Shown here: positions 32,713 to 40,671 of the stretch, piece after piece | How the letters are laid out: each line of letters starts with the position of its first letter | Position numbering within the stretch: position 1 is the stretch's first letter | Origin: CAZLCK01 sp964558235 | GTDB taxonomy: Bacteria > Actinomycetota > Coriobacteriia > Coriobacteriales > CADBOM01 | Length of the DNA stretch: 43,024 bases | Assembly (NCBI GenBank): GCA_964558235.1 | Contig: CAZLCK010000006.1 | Span: 1-43,024 of the forward strand | Direction of reading: 5' to 3' | The notes under the pieces: generated by a model | Told to the model about the DNA's origin: nothing | Databases searched by the model: none | What the model saw: only the letters and a program-made list of their open reading frames with translations | Translations under genes and position numbers: made by a program

Positions 32713-35700
32713 ATGATCGAAGTCGTTGATGTATCCAAAACCTATAAAACTGGCGAATTTGAACAAAGAGCTCTTGACGGCGTTTCTATCACATTTAGAG
32801 ATAGCGAATTTGTCTCGATCTTAGGACCTAGTGGATCGGGCAAGACCACGCTGCTGAATATATTAGGTGGTCTTGATCGCGCAGATGCTGGCGACGTTAT
32901 CATCAATGGAACATCAACCAAACAATATCGAGCCTCTAATTGGGATACCTATCGCAATCATCATGTGGGCTTTATCTTCCAAAGCTACAATCTCATCCCA
33001 CACCAAAATGTTTTATCAAATGTTGAGCTTGCGCTAACACTTAGTGGAATTGACAGATCGCAAAGAAGACGTCGTGCACTTGAGGCTCTCAAAAAGGTCG
33101 GCCTTGAAGATCACATAAATAAAAAGCCAAACCAGCTTTCTGGTGGACAGATGCAACGTGTTGCTATTGCAAGAGCGCTCGTTAATGACCCCGATATTGT
33201 TTTAGCAGATGAGCCTACGGGCGCACTCGATAGCGAAACTGGAATCTCAGTCATGGAGCTTTTGGTTGAGATCTCCAAAGATCGTCTGGTGATTATGGTT
33301 ACACATAATCCCGATCTTGCTTCTAAATACTCAACAAGGATTGTCAATCTAGCCGATGGCAAAATTGTGGGTGACTCTGCTCCTGTTGAATCTAATGAGG
33401 TAACAAAGGGGATTTCAAGGTTAGCAAAATCAGGCAAGGCCTCGATGTCTTTTGCAACGGCGCTCTCGCTCTCTTTTAATAATTTAATGAGCAAAAAAGG
33501 CCGCACAATAATGACGGCCCTGGCTGGGTCTATTGGAATTATTGGTATCGCTGCAATTTTAGCTTTAGCAAATGGTGTTAACGAATATATCGCTCAAACT
33601 GAAGAAGAAACACTTGCTTCATATCCGTTGACTATTAGTAAGTCCAGCTACGATCTAACAAGTCTTTTAACGGGGTATCAAAGTGCAACATCAACAGAAT
33701 CGGACTCAGCAACTTTAGAAGATGGAAGTATAAATTACGATGGTCAAATAGCGGCAAACACGATGCTAACAAATATGTTCTCCCAAATTGAGACCAATGA
33801 TTTGGCCTCGTTTAAGGAGTTTTTGGATAGTGGAGAGTCTGGGATTGAACAGTATGTAAACTTAATTCAGTATGAATACGATGTAACTCCACAGATCTTT
33901 ATGGCAGATACAACAGATGGTGTTATTCAGCTTAATCCAGGCGCATTAACTTCAATGACATCATCATCGATCACATCTAGCTCAATATATGGGTCGTTTT
34001 CGATGACGAGTACAAATTCGTTTAATGAGATGATCGATAACTCCGAGCTTTTAAGTGAGCAGTATGAAGTTTTAGCTGGAAGATGGCCAGAAAACTATGA
34101 TGAGTGTGTTCTTGTCCTCTCTTCTTCGGGCAAAATTAGCGACTTTACCCTCTACAGTCTGGGCGTATTAGATCCGCAAGAATTTGAGACTATGCTTCAA
34201 GACATGATGAATTCTCAAGAGGTGGAGATTCCAAGCGTAGATGTTGATTTTACTTATGGGGATGCGTTGTCACTAAGCTTTAAAGTTGTAAATTCTTGCA
34301 ATATGTTCCAATACAACTCTAGTACGGGAACTTGGACAGATATGTCTGGTGACGATGATTATATGATCGATCAGATAAATGCTGGACTCGATTTAAAGGT
34401 CGTTGGAGTTGTCAAACCTTATGAAGGGATTTCTTCTGGCGTATTAACAGAGGGAATCGCCTATCCTTCTTCACTTACTCAGTATTTGATGGAAGAGGCC
34501 AGCAATTCTGAAATCGTCCAACAACAAATCGCTAACCCAGATGTAGATGTTTTTTCTGGCTCTACATTTGCTGACCTCAACGCTGGCACAACGGAGTCTT
34601 TGGATCTTTCGAGTATGTTTTCTATCGATGAGGATGTGATGCAAAGCGCTTTTAGCTTTGACACGTCACTTCTAAGTGGAGCAACAATCGATGCATCTTC
34701 GATTAACTCCGCGCTTGATTCAGATACGTTAGCTCAAATCATGGCAGATATGCCAATGCCAAATATGTCCTCGCTTATAACTGGTGGAGAGATCTCTGCT
34801 GAGCAACAAGAACAGATCGATCAGATCGCAGCTAATATTGCTTATGGATTTTTGACATACTGGTATGATCAGCATCCATCTGAAACTATAACAAGCTCAA
34901 CTGATATCTCTGAAGATTTCGAGGCTTACATGGAGACATCAGAAGTTCAAGCACAGATCAATCAGATTGCTATGATCGAAGGTGTCGCAACCGCTACTCA
35001 GGTGCAGGAGGTTATTGGATCGTACATGACCGATACCTTCCAGCCATATTTTTCCAACGCAATTCTTACCATTATCGATCAATTTGCTCAAGGGATCTCA
35101 CAAGCTTTGCAAGAACAGATGGCTGCGGTAAGCGCTCAAATGGGATCGGCGTTTTCGTTTGATTCCGAGATATTTGCGAGTGCGATTAGTTTTAGCATGT
35201 CTGAGGAAGATCTTTCTTCGATTATGACAGCTATATATAGCGATGGGGTTTCAAGTTATGACAACAATTTAGCTCGTATGGGGTATGCAGATATCGATTC
35301 ACCATCGTCTATCTCTTTTTATCCGATCGACTTTTCAAGCAAAGATCAAGTGATCTCTATCATCGATGCCTATAACAATCTAATGGAGGCATCTGGGCAA
35401 GACGAAAAGGTCATTAGCTACTCAGATTTTGTCGGACTTCTAATGAGCTCTGTTACCGATATCGTCAATATGATCAGTTATGTTTTGATCGCTTTCGTCT
35501 CCATATCGTTAGTTGTTAGTTCAATCATGATTGGCATTATCACTTATATATCTGTCCTTGAACGGAAAAAAGAGATTGGAATTTTGCGTGCAATGGGCGC
35601 ATCTAAGGGAAATATTGCTAATGTGTTTAACGCCGAAACGTTCATAGAAGGTCTTTTATCTGGAATTTTGGCTATACTTGTCGTTTGGATAGTGTCGCTA

Positions 35701-35874
35701 CCTGTAAATGCGATTGTCTATGACTTATATGCGGTGTCAAATATAATGAGCTTGCCAATTACAGCGGCGCTGATACTGGTGTTAATAAGTGTCGTCTTGA
35801 CCTTTATCGCTGGCCTAATTCCTTCTCAAGCGGCTTCGCGTAAAGATCCTGTTGAAGCACTTCGAAGCGAGTAG
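32713..35874 (+). CDS. MacB-like ABC protein with giant extracytoplasmic domain
   Basis: A 1053-residue ATPase-permease fusion of the type VII/MacB-LolCDE class. The ATPase is at 1-220: Walker A GPSGSGKTT at 38-46, signature LSGGQ at 142-146, Walker B VLADEPTGALD at 163-173. TM1 lies about 266-288. An approximately 630-residue Ser/Gln/Asp-rich extracytoplasmic region follows, then three TM segments (about 922-945, 975-998, 1016-1037). An FtsX-like ERKKEIGILRAMGAS lies between TM2 and TM3. E. coli MacB is about 650 residues, so the external domain is roughly three times larger. These pumps act mechanically on periplasmic or cell-wall substrates rather than moving solutes through the membrane. 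A role in peptide or antibiotic defence, or in envelope work, is plausible. No partner gene is adjacent. Confidence 0.88.
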   Translation: MIEVVDVSKTYKTGEFEQRALDGVSITFRDSEFVSILGPSGSGKTTLLNILGGLDRADAGDVIINGTSTKQYRASNWDTYRNHHVGFIFQSYNLIPHQNVLSNVELALTLSGIDRSQRRRRALEALKKVGLEDHINKKPNQLSGGQMQRVAIARALVNDPDIVLADEPTGALDSETGISVMELLVEISKDRLVIMVTHNPDLASKYSTRIVNLADGKIVGDSAPVESNEVTKGISRLAKSGKASMSFATALSLSFNNLMSKKGRTIMTALAGSIGIIGIAAILALANGVNEYIAQTEEETLASYPLTISKSSYDLTSLLTGYQSATSTESDSATLEDGSINYDGQIAANTMLTNMFSQIETNDLASFKEFLDSGESGIEQYVNLIQYEYDVTPQIFMADTTDGVIQLNPGALTSMTSSSITSSSIYGSFSMTSTNSFNEMIDNSELLSEQYEVLAGRWPENYDECVLVLSSSGKISDFTLYSLGVLDPQEFETMLQDMMNSQEVEIPSVDVDFTYGDALSLSFKVVNSCNMFQYNSSTGTWTDMSGDDDYMIDQINAGLDLKVVGVVKPYEGISSGVLTEGIAYPSSLTQYLMEEASNSEIVQQQIANPDVDVFSGSTFADLNAGTTESLDLSSMFSIDEDVMQSAFSFDTSLLSGATIDASSINSALDSDTLAQIMADMPMPNMSSLITGGEISAEQQEQIDQIAANIAYGFLTYWYDQHPSETITSSTDISEDFEAYMETSEVQAQINQIAMIEGVATATQVQEVIGSYMTDTFQPYFSNAILTIIDQFAQGISQALQEQMAAVSAQMGSAFSFDSEIFASAISFSMSEEDLSSIMTAIYSDGVSSYDNNLARMGYADIDSPSSISFYPIDFSSKDQVISIIDAYNNLMEASGQDEKVISYSDFVGLLMSSVTDIVNMISYVLIAFVSISLVVSSIMIGIITYISVLERKKEIGILRAMGASKGNIANVFNAETFIEGLLSGILAILVVWIVSLPVNAIVYDLYAVSNIMSLPITAALILVLISVVLTFIAGLIPSQAASRKDPVEALRSE

Positions 35875-35891
35875 ATTTAACTTAATATCTA

Positions 35892-35991
35892 NNNNNNNNN
35901 NNNNNNNNNNNNNNNNNNNNNNNNNNNNNNNNNNNNNNNNNNNNNNNNNNNNNNNNNNNNNNNNNNNNNNNNNNNNNNNNNNNNNNNNNNN
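35892..35991. other. 100-N assembly gap
   Basis: Exactly 100 Ns. The 15 bases before the gap (35877-35891) and after it (35992-36006) are identical, so the contigs probably overlap and the true gap is likely zero. It falls after the MacB-like stop and outside any visible gene. Confidence 0.95.
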
Positions 35992-36016
35992 TTAACTTAA
36001 TATCTACCCTAAAGAT

Positions 36017-36562
36017 CTATTTGCCAACTGAGGAAAACTTCTTAGGATTCTTTTCTTCTAAAAGCTTGGATACTATTTCAGCGGTTTTTCTGATCGAAAG
36101 CCCATCAACTTCCACTGTGATCTCAGCATATTTTTCATATAGTGGAGCTCTTTCGATGTAAAGGTCTCGAAATTTGGTAATGTCTTGATCTAAAAAGACC
36201 ACACCTCTTTCATCAAGATCATCGCCAAGGCGCTCTGCTAGCTCATCAAAACCAATCTTTAGATAGACCATCCATCCAATAGAAGATAGGTGCTTCATTG
36301 CTTCGTGGGAATAGACTGCTGATCCACCGGTTGAGATAATAGTATTCGTACTTTCAATTCCAGATAAAATGGTTGATTCTATTTTCAAAAATGCATCTAT
36401 TCCATCATCATCGATGATGCTTTGCAAGGTTTTTCCCATATGACTTTGGATCAAAAGATCTGTATCTAAAAAAGAAAGATTCATTCTTTTTGCTAGAACA
36501 ACACCTAGCGTTGATTTTCCAACTCCCGGCATGCCAATCAAAATAACGTTAGCTCTCTTCAT
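36017..36562 (-). CDS. Shikimate-kinase-like P-loop kinase
   Basis: A 181-residue nucleoside-monophosphate-kinase-fold protein. Walker A GMPGVGKST is at 10-18, the metal-binding DTD at 33-35, a TGGSAV segment at 78-83 and the C-terminal ERAPLY at 137-142. In genuine shikimate kinases the FRxxE motif provides an Arg that grips shikimate; here it reads FLKIE (58-62), and TGGGAV is TGGSAV. It therefore belongs to a variant subgroup often annotated AroK whose substrate may not be shikimate. No aro genes are near. It converges with the MacB-like gene across the assembly gap. ATG start. Confidence 0.8.
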   Translation of the reverse strand: MKRANVILIGMPGVGKSTLGVVLAKRMNLSFLDTDLLIQSHMGKTLQSIIDDDGIDAFLKIESTILSGIESTNTIISTGGSAVYSHEAMKHLSSIGWMVYLKIGFDELAERLGDDLDERGVVFLDQDITKFRDLYIERAPLYEKYAEITVEVDGLSIRKTAEIVSKLLEEKNPKKFSSVGK

Positions 36563-36876
36563 TTAGATCCTTATTACGCCGCGATCTGTTTTTTGCAGAT
36601 AAACAAAAGGTTTTAATTATTGTCAAGTTTCAATTTTACTCACTACTAGATAAGAACATCTATTTGGAAATTAAATGATAATCCTATCTGATTTATCTTT
36701 ATATTTAACTTAGTTTCGGATTGCTGTTAAGTGCAATAATTATTCTTCATTTCTAAACTCAATTTTAGATATTGTTTAAATTTCAAATGGTTTTGAGATA
36801 TCATGTGATGCAGAGGGTTTTCAGGTAGGTTTTCACCTGAGGCTATATATAAACCGTACGTGTAGAAAGGATTATC
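36563..36876. other. Intergenic region before the aldehyde dehydrogenase
   Basis: 314 AT-rich bases with no supported gene. The notable element is the palindrome at 36821-36840, next to a TATATA-like box at 36844-36849. This is presumably the promoter/operator zone of the fermentation genes. Confidence 0.55.
36821..36840. promoter_or_regulatory. Candidate operator palindrome
   Basis: TCAGGT at 36821-36826 and ACCTGA at 36835-36840 are inverted around 8 bp. They lie just upstream of a TATATA box and about 37-56 bp before the aldehyde dehydrogenase ATG. The position fits a repressor site. The regulator is not in the window. Confidence 0.4.
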
Positions 36877-38211
36877 ATGGCAGGGGATTTTGGTATTTTT
36901 GAGTCGACGATCGACGCAATCGAAGCATCGTATGAGGCTCAGCAAGACCTCGTCAAGAACTATACTCTTGAGGATCGTGATAGATTTATTCAAGCTATCC
37001 GTGATAAGTGCTTTCCTTTAATCGAGGAACTTTCTCAGGCAGAGTTTGATGAGACTGGTTATGGACGTGTAGAGGACAAAGTCGCCAAGAATACCGGCGC
37101 TCTTATGCTTGGCCAGGGCACCGAGGCCATTCCTACTAACATGTATGCTACCGACAATGGTTTGACCGTTGAGTATTGGGCTCCATATGGTGTTGTTGGA
37201 GCTATTACTCCAGTTACTAATCCTGTTGCAACGCCACTTGGTAATGGCGTTTCCTGTATTGCTGGTGGTAACTCGTTAGTATTTAATGCACATCCTTCAG
37301 CAGTCAAGATCACATCTCGTACTATCCAACTTATCAACCAAGCTGTTGTTGAAGCTGGCGGACCAAATAATCTTTTGACCGCTCCTGCAGTTCCAACCAT
37401 GGAGACTCTTGACGACATCATGAATCATCCAAGGGTTAAGCTTCTCGTTGGTACTGGTGGTCCAGCAATGGTTAAGACTCTTATGAGCTCCGGTAAGAAG
37501 GTTATCGCTGCTGGCCCTGGTAATCCTCCTTCAATTATCGATGAGACTATCGATGTTAAAGAAGCTGCTGCGGGACTCTTGGGATCTGCTTCGTTCGATA
37601 ACAACCTTCTTTGCATTGCTGAGAAGGAACTATTTGTTCTCGATGAAGTTTTTGATGCCCTTATGGCAGAGTTTGAGAAGCTTGGATGCTATATCGCAAA
37701 TCGTGAAGAGGCAGATAAGCTCACTGCTACCTGTCTAGTTGAGACTCCCGATGGCGGATATGCAGCAAATAAGAAGTATGTCGGTAAGATGGCAAATGTC
37801 ATCGCCGAGGCTGCTGGCGTTAAGGTAGAAGGCGATCCTCGTTTGATTCTTTTTGAAGCAGATAATGATGAGCCTCTGGTTCAAACTGAGCAAATGCAGC
37901 CAGTTTTGCCAGTAGTTCGTTGCAAGGACTTTGATGAGGCCTTTGAGCGTGCAGTCTATGCTGAGCATGGCAATTGGCACTCTGCTTCAATCTGGTCGCT
38001 CAATCCATATAGGGTTACCAAGTTTGGTAAGGCAGTCAACACCACTATCTTTGTTCAAAACGGTGGAACAATGTCGGCATTTGGTTTAGGTGGATCTGGT
38101 ACAAATTCTCCTACCATTGCAACTCCAACCGGCGAGGGACCAACAGGACCACAGAGCTTCTTGCGTCGTCGTCGCTTCTGCATGGCTGGCGGAATGAACT
38201 ACCTACTCTAA
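36877..38211 (+). CDS. CoA-acylating aldehyde dehydrogenase (EutE/PduP-like)
   Basis: A 444-residue enzyme that oxidises an aldehyde with NAD and CoA to acyl-CoA, or runs in reverse. The catalytic Cys is C246 in SASFDNNLLCIAEKE, matching ASFDNNIxCADEK of EutE. The GVVGAITPVTNP and AAGPGNPPSIIDET segments are also family-typical. Compared with E. coli EutE it lacks the N-terminal extension of about 20-30 residues that targets microcompartments, and no shell gene is nearby. It is therefore probably cytosolic. The ATG has AAAGGA six bases upstream. A strong terminator follows, then ptb-buk, which together complete aldehyde to acid with ATP gain. Confidence 0.92.
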   Translation: MAGDFGIFESTIDAIEASYEAQQDLVKNYTLEDRDRFIQAIRDKCFPLIEELSQAEFDETGYGRVEDKVAKNTGALMLGQGTEAIPTNMYATDNGLTVEYWAPYGVVGAITPVTNPVATPLGNGVSCIAGGNSLVFNAHPSAVKITSRTIQLINQAVVEAGGPNNLLTAPAVPTMETLDDIMNHPRVKLLVGTGGPAMVKTLMSSGKKVIAAGPGNPPSIIDETIDVKEAAAGLLGSASFDNNLLCIAEKELFVLDEVFDALMAEFEKLGCYIANREEADKLTATCLVETPDGGYAANKKYVGKMANVIAEAAGVKVEGDPRLILFEADNDEPLVQTEQMQPVLPVVRCKDFDEAFERAVYAEHGNWHSASIWSLNPYRVTKFGKAVNTTIFVQNGGTMSAFGLGGSGTNSPTIATPTGEGPTGPQSFLRRRRFCMAGGMNYLL

Positions 38212-38279
38212 TAGGTGAAGTTTACTGGTGAGACTTTAAAAGTGTCTGCTAAGGGGCATGCACTGTAGGTGTTTAATGT

Positions 38280-38318
38280 GAATCACCGGGGTCATATGAT
38301 TCCCGGTGATTCTTTTTT
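38280..38318 (+). terminator. Strong Rho-independent terminator
   Basis: An 11-bp perfect stem (GAATCACCGGG at 38280-38290 with 38302-38312) and an 11-nt loop, followed by six Ts at 38313-38318. It separates the aldehyde dehydrogenase from ptb-buk. Confidence 0.9.
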
Positions 38319-38395
38319 CGATCATATGTTTTAAAATTAAGAGGCTTGACTATTTTATTTTTCTGACAACTTTTTATTAAGGGAGCCGAATAAAA

Positions 38396-39304
38396 ATGAG
38401 CATCAAAAAATTTCAAGACATGGTAGATGCAGCAAAGCAGATGTCTGAAAAAACAAAACTAGCAATCGCAGTAGCTCAAGATGAGCACACTTTGGAATCT
38501 GCTATTGAGGCTACCAAAGAGGGTGTAGCTTCACCCATTTTAATCGGTGATACTGAAGAGATTTCAAAGATCTTGCGCGAGCTTGGAGAAAATCCTGGCG
38601 ATTACGAGATCATTGAAGGATCAGATGATACTGAATGCCTAAAGATTGCGACTGATTTGATCAAAGCTGGCAAAGCTGGCGCAATGATGAAGGGTAGACT
38701 TCAAACAGGTGACTTTATGCGCGCAGTTGTCAAAGATGACGAAATGAAACGTCGTAAAGTTTTGTCTCTTATCGGTTTTTATGAGGTCCCAACCTACCAC
38801 AAAATGTTTGCAGTATCCGACATGGGGCTTAATACATATCCAGATGTTGAGGGCAAAAAGGCGATCATTCTTAACGGTGTCGATCTATTGCATGCTTTAG
38901 GAATCGAAAATCCGAAAGTAGCATGTTTATCTGCTGTTGAAACAGTCAATCCAAAGATGCCCGATGCAGTCGATGGCGATGCTTTGAAGCAAATGAATCA
39001 AAACGGCGAGATTTCAGGATGCATCGTTGAAGGCCCTATATCATTCGATCTTGCAATGGTTCCTGGTGCTGCAGAGGTCAAAGGTTATGAGAGTCCGGTT
39101 TCAGGCGATGCTGATTTTCTAGTTGTTCCAGACATTGTCTGCGGAAATGTTGTTACAAAGTGTCTCACCGAGCTTGCAAACAGTCCGACAGCTGGAACTA
39201 TCGTCGGTGCAAGATGTCCACTTGTCTTAACTTCACGTTCCGCTAAGGCAAGTGATAAGTTTTATTCGATTGCACTAGCAGCCTATGCTGGACAAAATTA
39301 CTAG
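38396..39304 (+). CDS. ptb: Phosphate butyryltransferase
   Basis: A 302-residue phosphate acyltransferase that swaps CoA for phosphate on butyryl- or similar acyl-CoA. The family blocks are visible: AVAQDEHTLESAIEATKEGVASPILIGDTEEI near the N-terminus, AGAMMKGRLQTGDFMRAVV in the middle and the closing region ADFLVVPDIVCGNVVTKCL. Length equals clostridial Ptb (about 300), and the partner gene is butyrate kinase. Substrate range may include branched-chain acyl-CoA, as in leucine/valine-degrading relatives. Start ATG with GGGAG about ten bases upstream. It is 34 bp ahead of buk. Confidence 0.93.
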   Translation: MSIKKFQDMVDAAKQMSEKTKLAIAVAQDEHTLESAIEATKEGVASPILIGDTEEISKILRELGENPGDYEIIEGSDDTECLKIATDLIKAGKAGAMMKGRLQTGDFMRAVVKDDEMKRRKVLSLIGFYEVPTYHKMFAVSDMGLNTYPDVEGKKAIILNGVDLLHALGIENPKVACLSAVETVNPKMPDAVDGDALKQMNQNGEISGCIVEGPISFDLAMVPGAAEVKGYESPVSGDADFLVVPDIVCGNVVTKCLTELANSPTAGTIVGARCPLVLTSRSAKASDKFYSIALAAYAGQNY

Positions 39305-39338
39305 AAGTTGTTGGCCTAAATTGTAGAAAGGCATTTAA

Positions 39339-40451
39339 ATGGCAGAAAGCTACAAGATTTTAGCAATTAATCCTGGTTCAACCTCAACTAAGATCGCTCT
39401 TTTTGAAGACGATAAAGAGATCTTTTCAAAGAACATTTCTCACGAAGCCTCAAAGCTAGCTGAGTTTGCTGAAGTGCAAGATCAGCTTGAATATCGTGAG
39501 CAGATGGTTATCGATGCAGTTGAGGAAGCTGGTGTTAAGCTCGAGGATATCGATATCTTTACTGGTCGTGGTGGTGGACTTCACCCAATAGAAGGTGGAA
39601 CATATTTGGTTACCGAGCTTTTGGTAGATCATGCTTCGAAGGGAATCCCAGGAGTTCATCCTGCACAGCTTGCATCCCAGATTGCTTTTAAGCTTGCTAA
39701 GGAGTATGGTGGCGAGGCCTATATCGTCAACTCTCCTGACACAGATGAGTTCGATGAAATCGCCCGCTTTACCGGGCTAAAAGGTGTATATCGTCAAAGC
39801 CATATTCATGCTCTTAACCAAAAAGAAATAGCTTTACGTTTCTGCGCTCAAAAGGGCATAAAGTACGACGAAAGTAATCTCATTATTGCCCATATTGGTG
39901 GTGGAGTTTCTGTGACCGCTCATAAACTCGGTCGTATGGTTGATTCCAATGACATTATTCGTGGTGATGGTCCTATGTCACCAACCCGTGCTGGTAGTCT
40001 TTGCACTATTCAGGTTTTGTCTATGTGCTCCGATCCAGATGCTGACATTAAGGCAATCAAAGATCGTCTCACCAAAAATGGTGGTTTGGTAGATCACCTA
40101 GGTACTTCTGATGCCCGCGAAGTCGAGAAGATGATTGCAGATGGCAATACATATGCTAAGAAGGTATATGATGCTATGATCTATCAAATCGTTAAGTGCA
40201 TTGGTGAGCGTGCAGTTGTTTTAAAGGGCAAAGTCGATGGCATCATTCTAACTGGTGGTATGGCTTACAGTGATTATCTGGTTAATGAAATTACTAGCTA
40301 TGTCGGTTGGATTTGCGAAGTCACCCAGATGGCTGGGGAATTCGAGATGGAAGCTTTGGCAGCTGGTCCTTTGCGTATAAAGCGCGGAGAGGAAGAGGCA
40401 AAGATCTACTCTGGCAAGCCATGCTGGGATGGTGTAGAGGAGCTTAAGTAG
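39339..40451 (+). CDS. buk: Butyrate kinase
   Basis: A 370-residue ASKHA-fold acyl kinase that makes ATP from butyryl-phosphate or related acyl-phosphates. The phosphate-1 motif AINPGSTSTKIALF is at 9-22. The central IIAHIGGGVSVTAHKLGRMVDSNDI and the adenosine-binding IILTGGMAYSDYLV are clear. Length is about that of clostridial butyrate kinase (355-360). Acetate kinase was excluded because the STSTK opening and shorter length are butyrate/branched-chain type. Co-transcribed with ptb and ended by a strong terminator. Confidence 0.94.
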   Translation: MAESYKILAINPGSTSTKIALFEDDKEIFSKNISHEASKLAEFAEVQDQLEYREQMVIDAVEEAGVKLEDIDIFTGRGGGLHPIEGGTYLVTELLVDHASKGIPGVHPAQLASQIAFKLAKEYGGEAYIVNSPDTDEFDEIARFTGLKGVYRQSHIHALNQKEIALRFCAQKGIKYDESNLIIAHIGGGVSVTAHKLGRMVDSNDIIRGDGPMSPTRAGSLCTIQVLSMCSDPDADIKAIKDRLTKNGGLVDHLGTSDAREVEKMIADGNTYAKKVYDAMIYQIVKCIGERAVVLKGKVDGIILTGGMAYSDYLVNEITSYVGWICEVTQMAGEFEMEALAAGPLRIKRGEEEAKIYSGKPCWDGVEELK

Positions 40452-40488
40452 AACTTATCTGTTCTGTACCTCTCTATAAAAACGTCAA

Positions 40489-40530
40489 GGTCGTGCTCGG
40501 CTTTATTGAAGTCGAGCACGACTTTTTTTT
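40489..40530 (+). terminator. Strong Rho-independent terminator after buk
   Basis: The stem GTCGTGCTCG (40490-40499) pairs with 40513-40522 around a 13-nt loop. Eight Ts follow at 40523-40530. Confidence 0.92.
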
Positions 40531-40671
40531 AATAAACTCCAACTTTAGGCAAAAGTAAAGTTTAAATTCTTCACAGTTTTGCAATTAACACATAGACTAA
40601 AGGGCATGCATCTATTGCAATACCTTTAAAACGCCAAATATTTTGGCAAAAATGAAGAGGAAAGGATAGAG

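Noticed and set aside
38346..38374. Promoter for ptb using TTGACT at 38346-38351
   Set aside because: The -35 box is good, but no acceptable -10 hexamer lies at 16-18 bp. The nearest AT-rich box is about 21 bp away.
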